Assembly (NCBI GenBank): GCA_026686845.1
Contig: JAIVEN010000014.1
Location: 11,022,001 to 11,086,000 of the forward strand
DNA length: 64,000 nt
Reading direction: 5' to 3'
DNA from: Adenanthera pavonina
Lineage: Eukaryota; Streptophyta; Magnoliopsida; Fabales; Fabaceae
The position numbers were made by a program, and so were the translations under genes. Positions 10,199 to 22,520 of this stretch are shown piece after piece; the first letter of the stretch is position 1; each line of letters starts with the position of its first letter. The notes beneath the pieces were generated by a model. That model had not been told where the DNA came from, did no database searches, and was given only the letters and a program-made list of their open reading frames with translations.

Positions 10199-12440
10199 GC
10201 ACTTCCTTACTTCTTCTGTTCAATATTAACCCTTCATTTCCCCATGGTTTCTAGCTGAGGCATTGTTTTACGAACTATACTATTCCTCTAATGTAATCCG
10301 AATGTCTACTATTTAATTAAATATATTTTGATTATATATATATATATATTCTACACTAATATAAAGATGCACATGATTTTGACAATTAAAAAGGTCAAGG
10401 TTTGATCTTTTACATTGTAAAATTCTTCTCTTTCATAGTTTAATGAAACTATACACACACAGTTTATGTGATTTTAAGTGTAATTAAATTTATAATTTTA
10501 AAATCAAATATATATATATATAATTTCAAAAAATAAAAAAAATCAATTTGATTTCATTTTTAACATTGGTTTACATAAACAGATATACAGAAGATTAAAT
10601 GATAAAATAAAAAATTATTGGACATCCAATTCATCTAAAATTAAAGCGAAGTATTTGAGAACCTGTGCAAAAGTGAAGTCCAAAGAAGATCAGACCAAAT
10701 GAAACAAAGTACTTAAGAACTTATAATATTATGTAGGTTCCTCTACTTTTGTTACTTTGATTTTGTTGTAATTGGTCTTTGTTACTCACATTAGAGGTTT
10801 GGGGTGGATATTTAGAAATCCTTCCTAAAAAATGGCCCAATTATCTATTCCCCTCTAATTTGTATGATGTATAATTTTATAGTTTTTGGATCTTGGAATG
10901 AATTTAACAGATTCACCGAAAAAACATTAAAGCGGAGTGTGAGTTTGGGCGTAGCTTCTCGAACTCAAGGTTTTCTTTAAGGGGAATAATTATCTAACCA
11001 CAGTTTACACGAACTAAAAAGAAGGCCGGTGCAAGGCAGGGATCGAAGAAGATCACGTGCATCCTCCAACGACCCCAGAGAAAAAAAGAAAAAATTGGAA
11101 CTCATTTTAAAATTGCATTTGCTCTGGAAAAAAACTGGAAATTGCAGGTATACTTTTGTTAAGCCGAATTAGCCATCATGGTGGATTGGTACCCACATCG
11201 AATTGGTGTGAGTGTGACCTGATATAATATATATATATATATCTCCTAAAATGTAATTTCATCTTTAAAAATTGATGAGATTATGTTATATATTATGTTC
11301 ATACACAAGTTCATACAATATAATATTAATACCAAACAAGAAATAAATTCATAATGTATTGCATTTTTTGTCAATTTAAAACACCATGGAAACTTTTAAT
11401 ATCAAATGTATTGCAATATATGAAACCGAACCTAAATTTAATTCTTTAAATTTCAAGCCAATTTGGAATAATTTATTATCATAATATTATTAGGTTCAAC
11501 TCGACCAAATTGTTAAAGACATTTCACACAAATTAAAATGGACAATAAATTGATAGTAGTTCTTGTTTTAATTATATATTTATATATAATTGATTTTACA
11601 GTTGGAAATTTTGGAAATAATGTTTGGTATGTTATTATTTCAAATTCTATTATATTTTAGACATTATAATATATAATATAAGACGTTGTACTATGGATAT
11701 TATAAGTGGTATTTAACTTCTTTTTCCGGTGATATGTATTTAATTTCTTAAAAAATAGTTAACTACACAACACTCAACTTTTACATTTTCTAATATTTTG
11801 TGATTGCACAAATGCCCTACATGATAAATTGATAATATATTTTTTTGTTTTTGTGACTATCAAAGGTATAGTCCATAGCCAGCCAAAGACTAATATTCCA
11901 TTGTTGAGTTCTTAAATATATATATATATATCTTAAATTTACCCAAAAGAAAGGTATAGAATTTAAAGGAGGAAATTTTTTTCATTAATACGGACAAAAA
12001 TAAAGTCAGTGGAAAAGTACACAAATTATCGGTTTTGGACAGGTCAAGTTCCTATCTCACCCTAGATTTGACCCATGACACAGGGTTCTTGTAAATAAGT
12101 CAATTTAAACACAACCCTAAGGTCATAAATACGAAATTCAACATGATATTTACTGGTTAACAAACAGAGAAAGAGACGGGATATTTACTGGTTCAGTTAA
12201 TCAAACAGGATTGAATTTTGACCTAATTTGTTATTATTTAAAAAAAAAAAAAACAGACCCGGGAAAAAGGTACGGCGCAATCCATCCACGACGGCAATTC
12301 TTTACAGTTACTATTACACTGTCAAAAGCCAATGAAGTGAAAGCACTGCACTGCTGTTCACGTCCCTTTTATTTCGGAATAGTACCGTTGAACGGTTTGA
12401 CGTCCACGTTCTCGTTTCAAGTCAGAATAACTACCCTCAC
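10199..12440. other. Intergenic, microsatellites, no gene seen
   Basis: AT-rich DNA with several short (TA)n tracts, for example near 10331, 10508, 11228 and 11918. No coding frame, RNA gene or element with definable ends was recognised. Confidence 0.5.
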
Positions 12441-12447
12441 GTATGCC

Positions 12448-12601
12448 TATAAAATAACTAACCTCACTTCCTTTCTAATCTTCACGCTCTTCTTTGACGG
12501 ACACTTTCTCTGTTAAATTCTGATTTTGATTGTTCTCTTTCTCACAATTTCTATCAGCCCTAATCTTGACTTGGTTCTTTATTCTCGTAAGGTTAAGCCA
12601 A
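12448..12601 (+). promoter_or_regulatory. Histone H3 core promoter and 5' UTR
   Basis: A TATA-like CTATAAAATAAC at about 12448 lies ~150 bp before the start codon, followed by a pyrimidine-rich leader. I did not see a canonical histone octamer (CGCGGATC). This fits a replacement-type or tissue-specific H3 better than an S-phase H3.1 gene. Confidence 0.45.
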
Positions 12602-13483
12602 ATGGCTCGTACGAAGCAAACTGCACGCAAGTCAACCGGTGGCAAGGCTCCCCGGAAGCAGCTCGCCACCAAGGTACGTTTTAACAGGGTTTCTTTAATT
12701 TCATCCTCTTTCTCTTTTGCTAGTCGAAAAGATTTTGTCCCGCTTACCAATTGCTTTCCTGAACCGTGCTTCAGCATCTTTCACTTCCTTCGCTATAATG
12801 TGTCCAAGACTCACATTGCTGTTGATTTTTTTCGTGGCTTTTAGATTATGAAATTTTATGAAAATTTCATTGTAGAAATTCTTTTGCTGTATTCTCATCG
12901 ATCGTATTAAAATCTATAGGCCGCAAGCAAAACTGCTCCTAGAGCCGGCGGTGTAAAGAGGCCTCATCGCTTCCGCCCTGGAACCGTTGCCCTTCGGTAA
13001 TTCAACTCAACTTAAAACGCATAATCTGTCTTGTCTCGCCCCTTTTCAATTGCATATTTCCATAAATTCTTGACGTACCATTAGCTTTCTATTTTTCTTT
13101 TTGAATTTTAGTGAGATCCGAAAGTACCAAAAGAGCACTGAGCTGTTGATCCGCAAGTTGCCCTTCCAACGTCTTGTTCGCGAAATCGCTCAAGGCTTTA
13201 AGGTATAATAAATTAAAAAAAAAAAGATCTGAATGAAAAGTGACGATCTTATATTCTTCTCAACTCTCATTAATTATATTTGTTTGACATAGTTTCCGTT
13301 GTTTTGTTGCAGTTCGATTTGAGATTTCAGAGCCATGCGGTTCTTGCTCTGCAGGAGGTTGCGGAGGCTTATTTGGTGGGTTTGTTTGAGGACACCAATT
13401 TGTGCGCTCTTCATGCGAAGAGGGTCACCATAATGCCCAAAGATATCCAACTTGCAAGGCGTATCCGTGGCGAACGTTGTTAG
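12602..13483 (+). CDS. Divergent histone H3 variant (H3.3 / male-gametic-like)
   Basis: Four exons: 12602-12673, 12920-12996, 13112-13202, 13313-13483, all GT-AG, giving 136 codons (135 aa mature), the exact H3 length. The protein forms the nucleosome core with H4. The intron-containing structure and His87/Leu90 are H3.3 traits, while Phe41 is H3.1-like. Lys4, Lys9, Lys14, Lys27 and Lys36 are kept. The protein departs from canonical plant H3 at about eleven sites: Ser26, Thr28, Arg31, Ala32, Arg37 and Phe41 in the tail, then Gly77, Phe80, Val95, Leu112 and a C-terminal Cys135 in place of Ala. Thr28, Arg37 and Phe41 are shared, from memory, with Arabidopsis MGH3/HTR10. The neighbouring oxidase gene also matches the HTR10 and HTR14 neighbourhoods. 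The frame is intact and splice sites are good. It could be a gamete- or tissue-specific variant, or a young decaying copy. Confidence 0.92.
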
Positions 13484-15080
13484 TCTCACTCAGATCAGAA
13501 TTTTCATTCTCCAACACATCTCTCTGTACGTTGTTGCTTTTGGAAGAAGGTTTCTTTTGTTTTTGTGAAGTGTCCAGAGATACTTCTATAATGTTTGGTG
13601 TGGACAACATAATTAGTATCTTTCAGTAGCTTAGCGTGGGATCTTTTGGTTCTGTTGAACCATCTTACAGGCGGTTTATCAAATTTAGTGATATCTTGTA
13701 TCTGATACTTCATGTTTCATTGACTATTCTCTCAAGTGACTTCCTTGCATTCGCAATTACTCGTATCATAGTCTCGTTGAACTTGGCCACAATCTTTCTT
13801 GTCCAATCCCCAGTAAGAGAAGAATGGCCAATACACCAGAAGATTCTAGTGACATTTATCAGCAGTGTACGCCACAGTTCTAATAGACTTCTTTTTCCCT
13901 TGGCAAGCAGAGCAACAAATCATAGACCCCAAAACCAATAACCTAAGAGAAAAATTAATCATTTAATTAATTCCTTTATTTTGTTTTAATTTTAAATTTA
14001 ATTTAATTCTTACGAGTTTTTTTTTTTAAATCTTTATGATTTTTCAGTCAGTCTTTACACTTGATATTTTAGTCACTACAACATCCTCGTGACATGACAC
14101 GTTAATTTTGTAGTTGAGGTAGCCGCAAATCAATGGAATTAAATAGAACGAAAAGTGGCAATGGAATTAGAGCTGCGAGTGAAACCAAAGCAAACAGAAA
14201 AAGACACATAGCAGAACAGAGCATAGATATGAAACATTACATTTTCAAATTCAAATCATATGTTATGTAGAATACATGCATGACTTTGTAAAACCATATT
14301 AGTATATTACCCTGCATGTACTTTTGGCCGGGAACGAAAAGCGAATAACTAACCATATTAGTATATTAAAACAGAAATTACTAGCAATATATTTAATGTC
14401 TCTCGAAGAAAAAATTTAAATATATTTGATATATAAAAGTTGATAAATTAAACTGATCGATTATAGATATGCTAGCAAAAATATCTGAAGTATTTTTAAG
14501 AGGGATTCATTTGACATGTTTCTATTTCAATTTATGAGTTTCTTCAGTATCAAGATAATTAGGAACAATATTAATATATTTAAAAGAAACATATTATTAA
14601 TTTCTACACTTAAAGATTTATACCCAAGTAATCGTGGATCCAGTAACGTGGAAAACAGTAGCAAGACTTCCTTCATTGTTCTGCTAATTAAATATTGTAC
14701 TCCCTCTGTTTCTTATAGTCATATTTACTTGTTTTATGCATACAGAGAAGAATAATTGAAAATCTTAATATTTTAAAAAAAATTATCTTAATTTTCTAAA
14801 ATTATTCTTATTAAATTATAACTTATTTTAAATATATATCTCTTAATCCATCTCCACTATAAATAGAAAATAAATATTAAATAATACATAAATTTTATAA
14901 AATAATTTATATTTTAAAATATTAATGGTTGAAAAGTATGTCTCACTTTATTTTTCATGTGAGGGCTGGGAAAAATAACTGATGACGTATTGTTCTGTAT
15001 ATGCTAATAAATAATCAAGAGAATTAATGCATGAATCAAATCAAAGGGATAATATTGTTCTTGACAGGTGACGGATGAAA
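13484..15080. other. H3 3' flank and intergenic; partial Stowaway-like end
   Basis: The first ~250 bp are probable H3 3' UTR. At about 14697 there is TACTCCCTCTGTTTCTTAT, which resembles a Stowaway (Tc1/mariner MITE) terminus, but no matching opposite end was found within a few hundred bases. The ORFs at 13636-13941 and 14516-14755 have no recognisable domain. Confidence 0.4.
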
Positions 15081-16712
15081 TCATATTATTTGCACCCAAA
15101 GGCCGTTGCTTGGAATTTCTTGATGGACCAGGAATAGCATATAATAACCAGGAGGAGCAAGAATAGCCGAAGGTGGTGTGGTGACCTCAACTTCATACGC
15201 AGATCTGCCCAGATTTGTCACTTTGCTTGGCTCCAGCACCAGCATCCTCTGGTTCATGGAGAACGAGTGTGTGTTAAATGGTGGCGACAACATCGTCACC
15301 GACACCAAATTTTGAGCTAATGTTGCTGTCACCTGGAACCTTAGCTTCAACTTCTGACCATACTTGAGTTTAGCTTGGGAAGGAGGGGACACGATTTTCG
15401 GACGCATATTAGAGAATCCAGGCTCCAAATACGACGGTGAAAACTCCTCCAATCTGAATTCTGATGGAAATAAGACGTTAGTGAAATTGTAGTATACATG
15501 AGGGTTGCTTCCAGCGACAAGCACGCGCCCATCGCGAAGCAGCACGGCGGTGGAGTGGTACATCCGTGGAATATTAGACGGGTTTTGCAATTCGAACCGA
15601 GATCCGGCTGCGCTGTTCGTTTTATAAAGAAACGGGTTCAATGCCGGGTTACGACCGGCTTCCCACCCAGCTGTCCCCGAAGCTGCTCCATTGATGATTA
15701 AAACATTACCGTTAGGGAGTATTACCATGTCGTTCATGACTCGAGGTCCGGGCATTGTCTCCATGACCCACTGTGGGTTCGGGTCAGTGATCTTGATCCG
15801 AGCACAGGTGTTCAAGGCGGGAAGAAATTTGCCTTGGTTGGTCTGCTCATAAGACCCTCTCGGGGCTCCACCACAAATTAGAACCTCTGCTTCAACAAAC
15901 TTCGCTTGTAAAATCTTCAAAGGTAATAACACGGCCGAGCCTGTACTAGGATACGACCTGGGATCTCCACCTGGTATTTGTGGGTAGGTCTTGACAACCT
16001 TGTTGTTGCTGTAGTCTAGTAAAATGGCTCGATTATTGGCGAAGATGAACAAGTTGCCATCCACGTTCAGAAAAACAAAGGGGTACAAGTTGTTCTCTGT
16101 GCCCGCGTCATTGGTCTGTACTAGAAACGGTAGACTGTAAGTATTTGATGCGTCTTTTTTAGGATAAAATTCGTAGTTGAATGTTCTTCTGCCCCCTAGT
16201 ATAATCTGGCGTCCATCTGGCAGAATATGATTGGTGGAGTACCACCTACGAGCATCGAGTCCACCATCAACTTCTTCCCAGTCACAGGTGGGGCAGGGGC
16301 TAAGCATCCTGACTGTTCGATCACCATCATTGAAGCCACCGGTCTGGATGAGACGACCGTCGGGAGCGACGGAGCCGGATGAACACCAGACGTTAGTCTG
16401 GACAAAGAGAGGGCGGAAAGAATTGGAAGCGACGTCGTACTCGAGGGCGTGAGCTGTGCAGTCTCTTTTGACGACCAGCTCTTTTGGGTTTTGGCGGCAT
16501 CTGCCATTGGGCAAGGATAGGTTAGAGAGGCCAAAGTCTGTGCGGTCGAAAATGACGACGCGGTCGTGGTGGAGTAACTGCATGTGCATGGCCACAATGC
16601 CGATGCTATTCTGTAGGAGCTGCCATTGCCCATTGCCGGCTTCGGTGGTAGATGGTATGGTGGCGATAAGGAGAAGGTGAAAGAGAAAAGGAGCAAGAAG
16701 AAGAGGGGCCAT
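15081..16712 (-). CDS. Secreted glyoxal/galactose oxidase-like copper-radical enzyme
   Basis: Intronless 543-aa frame, ATG at 16712. A cleavable signal peptide (about residues 1-25) precedes a Kelch-type seven-bladed oxidase domain (glyoxal oxidase N-terminal family, about 40-280) and a C-terminal DUF1929 E-set domain (about 435-543). The copper-radical ligands can be placed: Cys110 (in NVWCSSGS) for the Tyr-Cys cofactor, Tyr158 (RRWYSTNH), Tyr385-His386 (RMYHST) and His482 (NTHSFS). So the enzyme looks catalytically competent, oxidising aldehydes or primary alcohols to acids or aldehydes with release of H2O2 in the apoplast or cell wall. Known plant relatives are GLOX1 and RUBY/GOLX types, which act in anther, pollen or seed-coat walls. 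The intronless form is normal for part of this family. It lies tail-to-tail with H3, 1.6 kb apart. The substrate is not deducible. Confidence 0.93.
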   Translation of the reverse strand: MAPLLLAPFLFHLLLIATIPSTTEAGNGQWQLLQNSIGIVAMHMQLLHHDRVVIFDRTDFGLSNLSLPNGRCRQNPKELVVKRDCTAHALEYDVASNSFRPLFVQTNVWCSSGSVAPDGRLIQTGGFNDGDRTVRMLSPCPTCDWEEVDGGLDARRWYSTNHILPDGRQIILGGRRTFNYEFYPKKDASNTYSLPFLVQTNDAGTENNLYPFVFLNVDGNLFIFANNRAILLDYSNNKVVKTYPQIPGGDPRSYPSTGSAVLLPLKILQAKFVEAEVLICGGAPRGSYEQTNQGKFLPALNTCARIKITDPNPQWVMETMPGPRVMNDMVILPNGNVLIINGAASGTAGWEAGRNPALNPFLYKTNSAAGSRFELQNPSNIPRMYHSTAVLLRDGRVLVAGSNPHVYYNFTNVLFPSEFRLEEFSPSYLEPGFSNMRPKIVSPPSQAKLKYGQKLKLRFQVTATLAQNLVSVTMLSPPFNTHSFSMNQRMLVLEPSKVTNLGRSAYEVEVTTPPSAILAPPGYYMLFLVHQEIPSNGLWVQII

Positions 16713-18690
16713 TTGTCAATTCTGAGGGACTTGAGCATCTGAATTATTTGTGATGGAGCGATGCCTTGCACAGCTCAGGCTGTACCAGGCTTTAAATTCA
16801 CGAGCACGTTATTTTGGGGACCAGTTTTTCTTAAGGTGCCCCTAACTAAGACGTTTGAATCCTACATATAATTAACTTGGAATTCGAACGTGAGCCAGCA
16901 GAGGAATATGGGTTTGCTTGGTTTGTTTAGAGATCTGGGAAGTGGGGTCCATGTACCATAACAAGCGTGTAGACCATGCCTTTATCATCTTGTCCAAGTT
17001 AAGAACACGTGCAAAAAAGAACCTTCTTTTGGCAGGGACAAGTATTCTCTCACGCTCTCCATCTCGATCAACCTCGCATTAGACCATTCACATCCTGCAA
17101 TCATATTATACCGTTGTCTTTTCATCACTTTTTTATTTTCAATTGTCGTGTGCCGTCGGTGAGCATTTTTTCACGTTCCCTCGAAGTCAGGTCAATAAGT
17201 ATATAAGAACTTAAAAACAGGTCAAAAGACTTATACTGGGTGTTGATGAATTTAATATCTAGGGTTTGTGGGAAGGAATAAGGATCTTTGGTTGGGAGTA
17301 AATTGTGGTCTGAGATTTGTTTTGGCTACTTTCAAGAGATTCAATTAAATTGCGCTCGAAAGACATAGACACTAATAGTTGATCATTATCTTATGTCTTT
17401 CAGTGTTACAATTATACGTACGCGCGCACGCATAGATTGAGGCATTTAATTTTGCCGGGGAAAAAAAAAGTTAAAACACTCATCAAATACTCCATCAATC
17501 AATAAAAGTTGAATTCACCGACATTTTTGGTCACCGCAGTTTTCGTCAAGCTCTGCAATCCTGTGCTTAAAATTCGATGTTTAAGATCAACTAAACCAAT
17601 TGCGCGTGTTCAACTAAACCAATTCTGCTTAAAATTTTTGGTCACTGACTAGGCCTTGCATTTCATACCTTAATTTAATTTGAATCGAAAAAGGGGGCTA
17701 CACACCGTATAATAGATCAGAATTTCAGATCAAATAACAGAAAATTACTTTGTTAGAAAACCGGCCGTCATCAAAATTTGTGGCTTGAAATTACAGTGTT
17801 ACATGGGACTCAAGCAGCTATGAACATGTTAACCTGACTTGGTTTAATTTGGTAATCATGAAATGTTAATTGTGATTAGATGGCATCACGCGCAGAAAAT
17901 GCTGAAGTTAAGTTCACATGAATTTGGGACAACCTTGTCCAGGAAGAAACCAGAGGGAGAGAGAGATGAATGGGCATATATTCTTGTTTAGGAATAGACT
18001 CATTGAAAGGCAGCCAGGCATATATTTGCTGTGCTTTGGGCTTGCGATGCCACACTGTAAAGGCCTTTCGTTCCGCTGCCCACCGCCCCCCCCCCCCCCC
18101 GGGGAACTTACGTTTAATTTCCTCTTCTCCTAATTAAAGTAAGATTCCGCTTAATTAGTCTTTTGTTTATAACATGATTCAGTTCCGTGTGTTTGTGGAA
18201 TACTTTTGGCGGTCTGATAATATATAATAGGATCATATTATTACCCTCTTTTGAAAGAAGGAAAATAAAATTGTCCATATATAACACGCTATTCTTAGTT
18301 AAATTATGAAGAATGAGCCTGGCGTCTGAATGCTGTTCGATTTACTGACCGGACCATGCCATTGCGCGTCTTCACTCTTTAGTCCTTACACATATAGGAA
18401 TATTTATACAGAGACTCCATCCACCAAAGTCAATGCCTGAATATATATATATATATATATATTGGATTTACATATATAATATTAGATTATACTAATTTGG
18501 TTAATTTATTGAATAACATAAATGGACTCACTGTCCCGCCTGTATCCTGAGTTGATCAAATGTAAGTAAATGCCAGATTCCAAAGGGCCTCTTTAAATTT
18601 AATTTGGATAATACTAACTTTTTTTTATTACCGAAGTCTGAAGCATAGTCAAATACTTAAACATAACTTTATGTCAAAACAATTAAAATT
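16713..18690. other. Oxidase 5' flank and intergenic; homopolymer and dinucleotide tracts
   Basis: Promoter region of the oxidase at the left edge (no clear TATA chosen). There is a 15-base C run at 18086-18100 followed directly by GGGG, and an (AT)11 tract at 18441-18462. No gene: the short ORFs at 17009-17206 and 17918-18133 lack domain features. Confidence 0.5.
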
Positions 18691-18955
18691 ATATTCCTTC
18701 CACTTCATATTATAAGGTAATAAATATATTTTTTTATCCTATAATATAAAGTAACATGATTTTATTTCACTTTTATCCTCTCATTAATATAATGTATAGT
18801 ATTATAAATTGTATTGAAATTATAAAAAGATGAATATTTAAAAGGGGTAAAATAATAATATTTAAATTTTTTTAAGAATCTAAGGATGTTATTTTTGTTT
18901 TATAATTTATTTGAAACTTCAAATGTTATCTTATAATATGGGACAGAATAAGTAA
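18691..18955. mobile_element. Stowaway-like MITE
   Basis: A ~265-bp AT-rich unit with inverted ends. The left is TTCCTTCCACTTCATATTAT followed by AAGGTAA. The right (complement) runs TACTTATTCTGTCCCATATT then ATAAGATAA. A TA-type target site is plausible at both ends. The ends resemble the CTCCCTCCGTCCC class of Tc1/mariner MITEs. No coding capacity. Confidence 0.55.
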
Positions 18956-19029
18956 AGTTGTTGGGTGGGATGGTTCAGAGGGAGTTTCAGGGATCAATAG
19001 AAAGAGGAGTGATTCTCTATATCATATAC

Positions 19030-19557
19030 GAGACATTCAATTTTTTAATATAAATTTCATATATTGAATTTTTCCACTAAGCTAGAATAAAGGTGGAAGA
19101 CTTTATAAATGCATCTTATCATGCTAGAAAATTTGATACAAAAATCTTAGAGTTACTTGATCTAAATATTAAATATAAAATCACAAAAAAATCAATTAGA
19201 AGAAAATATAAGAAAATGATCTAAGTAGAAAGTTCTACCAACTAGCCATGAGACTCAGTGATGGAGTCTAGAAATGGATTTCAACTAGTTGGTGAATCAG
19301 AGCATGTATTATACTTAACTCAATTTGCCTCTATTTAATAATCTTAGCTATCATCGGTTATTAAATTTAAATTTGAATTTGAATTCAAATAAAGATAAAG
19401 GTAAAATTATGACTAAATTTATCTATTATTTTCTAAAATCACTTTACTGATAATATCTTTTATTAAAGATAATGACCACATTCAGTTAAGATATATTTAA
19501 TTAAATAAACGATATAAATATATAATTTGAATAAATTCAAATTAAATATATCTAACA
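19030..19557 (-). repeat. LTR-like direct repeat, copy A
   Basis: Roughly 528 bp. Aligns along nearly its whole length with 27579-29095 once the latter's insertion is set aside. On the minus strand it begins with TGTTAG next to a purine tract, as expected for a 3' LTR. Confidence 0.6.
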
Positions 19558-22520
19558 TTTTTCCACTTGTTTCGCTCTTAATTCATCAATTGATATATCA
19601 AAGAATAATTAAGTAATAATACAAGAATCATGGTGGTAGGTCCTCATAAATCGTGAGTATTACCTTCTACGTATCACAACTAGCATCCTTACTTTATGAA
19701 AAATTATTTTTATAAATAAACTTTAAATGTTTATCAGGTTCATAACTTAATGTTCATCAATCTCATTAGGATTGTATACAATATATATTGTGTTGATGAA
19801 TTATAATATGAATTTCATCACTTAAGCACATCTCATCTAGATCATCACAATATAATCTGTCTCACATGATGAAACATATGATCATTTATATTCTTTAATT
19901 GCATACTTTTAATCAAGGATTTTCTCTTTATGTGTTATATGATTATTTAACTTCAAATGGCCAACACACTTCTTTATAGGTTTGAACAAATCCCCAATTT
20001 GAAATTCGAAATGAAATTCAACATTCTTATAAACTTGCCTCTAAACAAAGATCAGACATAACATTCATAGTAGAAGTTAGCAATCAATAATTGTTTAGCA
20101 ATCTTGCACTCCTCCATCACATAATTTGTTTATCTAACATTACAATGTATCATAATGTTGACCTTTTAAAATCAACTTATCCTACTAAATTGAAAAAATG
20201 TGAAATTTTCCTCATTATTGATATTTTATATATAGGCATGAATTTCTAACATTCTTTGTAGTTTATCATTTATTATGTAAACATAAATTGCTTTGAGATC
20301 TTTACAATATTTATTTTACAAAGACTATGTCAATTTATATGCATATTTAGATAAATATTATACCTTTGACTACTAGTCTGAAAGAAATATTCTTCTTATC
20401 TCTTTTCAAATTGCATTAGGGACTCATAGCAAATAGTATGTATCACACATGGTAAATAAGTATTTATTCATGAATGTTCAAATGCTTATAAATATAGGTT
20501 CTTTATAATAATTCTGAAAAAAATATAATTATCTCTTTATGCATCTTTAAATATACTTTATCCATATATTTTACATGATAGCTCTTGAATAAAGTTATTA
20601 TACCATTTATGATGTCTCAAGTCACTCATCATAAATAATATATCATCTATAAGAAAAATTGGATAGATGACTCAACTCCCACTAATCCAGTGGTATACAT
20701 AAAGATCCATAATGCTCTCAATATTATTTTAAAATGTAATCACATCATAGGATTTCAACTACCACCACCATAAGGAGTCCTACCTAACTAAATTCTCTAT
20801 AGTACTGATTGAAACCCTTACATTATTTCACATATATATCATTTTTATGATTATAATGAGAGTGATAAATTTCATAATATTCCAAAAAAAAATCTACATA
20901 TAAATTTATAATAATAGTGAAGGCATTATTTATTAATATAGGGGATAATTCCACTATCATCAATCCATTTCTTTATGGAGAAAATCTTTAGCAAATAATC
21001 TTTAATTTGTAATACATAATATTAATTAGAGAATTCTTTCTAATTTTAAAGACCCATTTATGGTTAATTTTCTTAACCTAACTAAGAATATTACAAATTT
21101 TCAAATGTTATTTGCCTTAAGATCACTTATATTTATCAAGAAATCATATCTTAATTTAAAATTTACTTCATTATATGTGATAACAAATGGGGTTATTTTT
21201 AATGTCCATGTTCTAATTGAGTTTCTTAATGTACACCATGTAGTTATTAAAACTTGTCAAATTTTCAATCATAATTGGTTATAATTTAATATATTATTAG
21301 GATTGAAGTTACATAATAAGAGTTTAATCCATAACTATTTTTAAGATATCTCTTATTCTTTATGAGATATCTCTTCAATAGTTAATAGAAATCATGATAT
21401 TGATAGTTTTAATTTTCAGCATAACCAATTAAGATTTCATAACTTCATTAGGTTTTACATTCACTTTCAAAAAAAATAAGTTTCATGTAAAACTAGTGTT
21501 CCATCATAATTGGTTGATTCATCCATACGTGATCATTTTTTATGAGTTTGTCTAATGTTTGATTACTCCCACTAATTATAACATTTCTCAATGAATTTGA
21601 CATTCCTAATTTCTACACATTCTGAATGTGATAGGTGGTGTAGCTTTTATCCTTTAAACTTTTTCACATTTTCACCCAAATATACAATAAAACCTTAAGG
21701 AACTAGCACTATTCACTTTTATCTTTACAAGAAAACTCTATAAGAGTGAATCATTTAAATTAAGATTTTAGTATTATGGTTTCAAAAGATGTATTCAATT
21801 ACAAAAAATGTTGGAACTTTATTTTAAATATACATTGTTATCTTGAGTGAATTTGTTTATAATTAGTGTACTTATAATGATATTCATTTCCTTAATTAAT
21901 CTCACCATATTAATCCGTTTATTAGATTAACTCTCTACTTTTACTTTGCATCCTTATTAAAACATCAGATGTCTTATCTTAATTATAAAGCAAGTAGTTT
22001 TCATGAATTGAGAGAATTCAACAATAATAGCAAATGAATGATTTTAAACAATTAGATCATAAATACAAAGACCAAATATTTGTGTGTATAATCTCTAGCA
22101 ATTAAATTTTTCCAGGCATAAAATCTATTTAATCTTTAATGCAGTTTATATATAAATTAGAGTTAATGAGGTTTTGAGATTAAAGAATATCATTCTTTAT
22201 TAACATTGTTAACTCTCTGCAATGGAAATATCGATATTCTACCTATCACATAAGAGGAAGAATTTGTATCATTGATGTGCTTTAACTAAATGAGACTTGA
22301 AAAACAATAAATATAAAAATATAACTATTATTCTCCAACAAGACATTTTGAGAGGTAATTATTTTTTATATGTCTCATTCTTCATGGTCTATCATTAGAA
22401 CTAAATAATCATTTATTATAATCTTACTTTAATCCAAACTTAAGCCCAATTTTTCTCCCACATATATGTTCAATAAATATTTATTCTATATATCTCTTTA
22501 CGTATGTCATGAGAAATTAT

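Noticed and set aside
12475..12898. ORFs of 65-104 aa on both strands around the H3 start
   Set aside because: They are shadows of H3 exon 1 and intron 1; the H3 reading frame and GT-AG junctions explain the region.
14697..14960. Complete Stowaway MITE starting at TACTCCCTCTGTTTC
   Set aside because: No matching inverted end was found nearby, so only a solitary terminus-like sequence can be stated.
18086..18104. Fifteen-base C run followed by GGGG as a functional G-quadruplex or i-motif
   Set aside because: Only one long run, without the four spaced tracts expected; it may be a slippage or assembly artefact.
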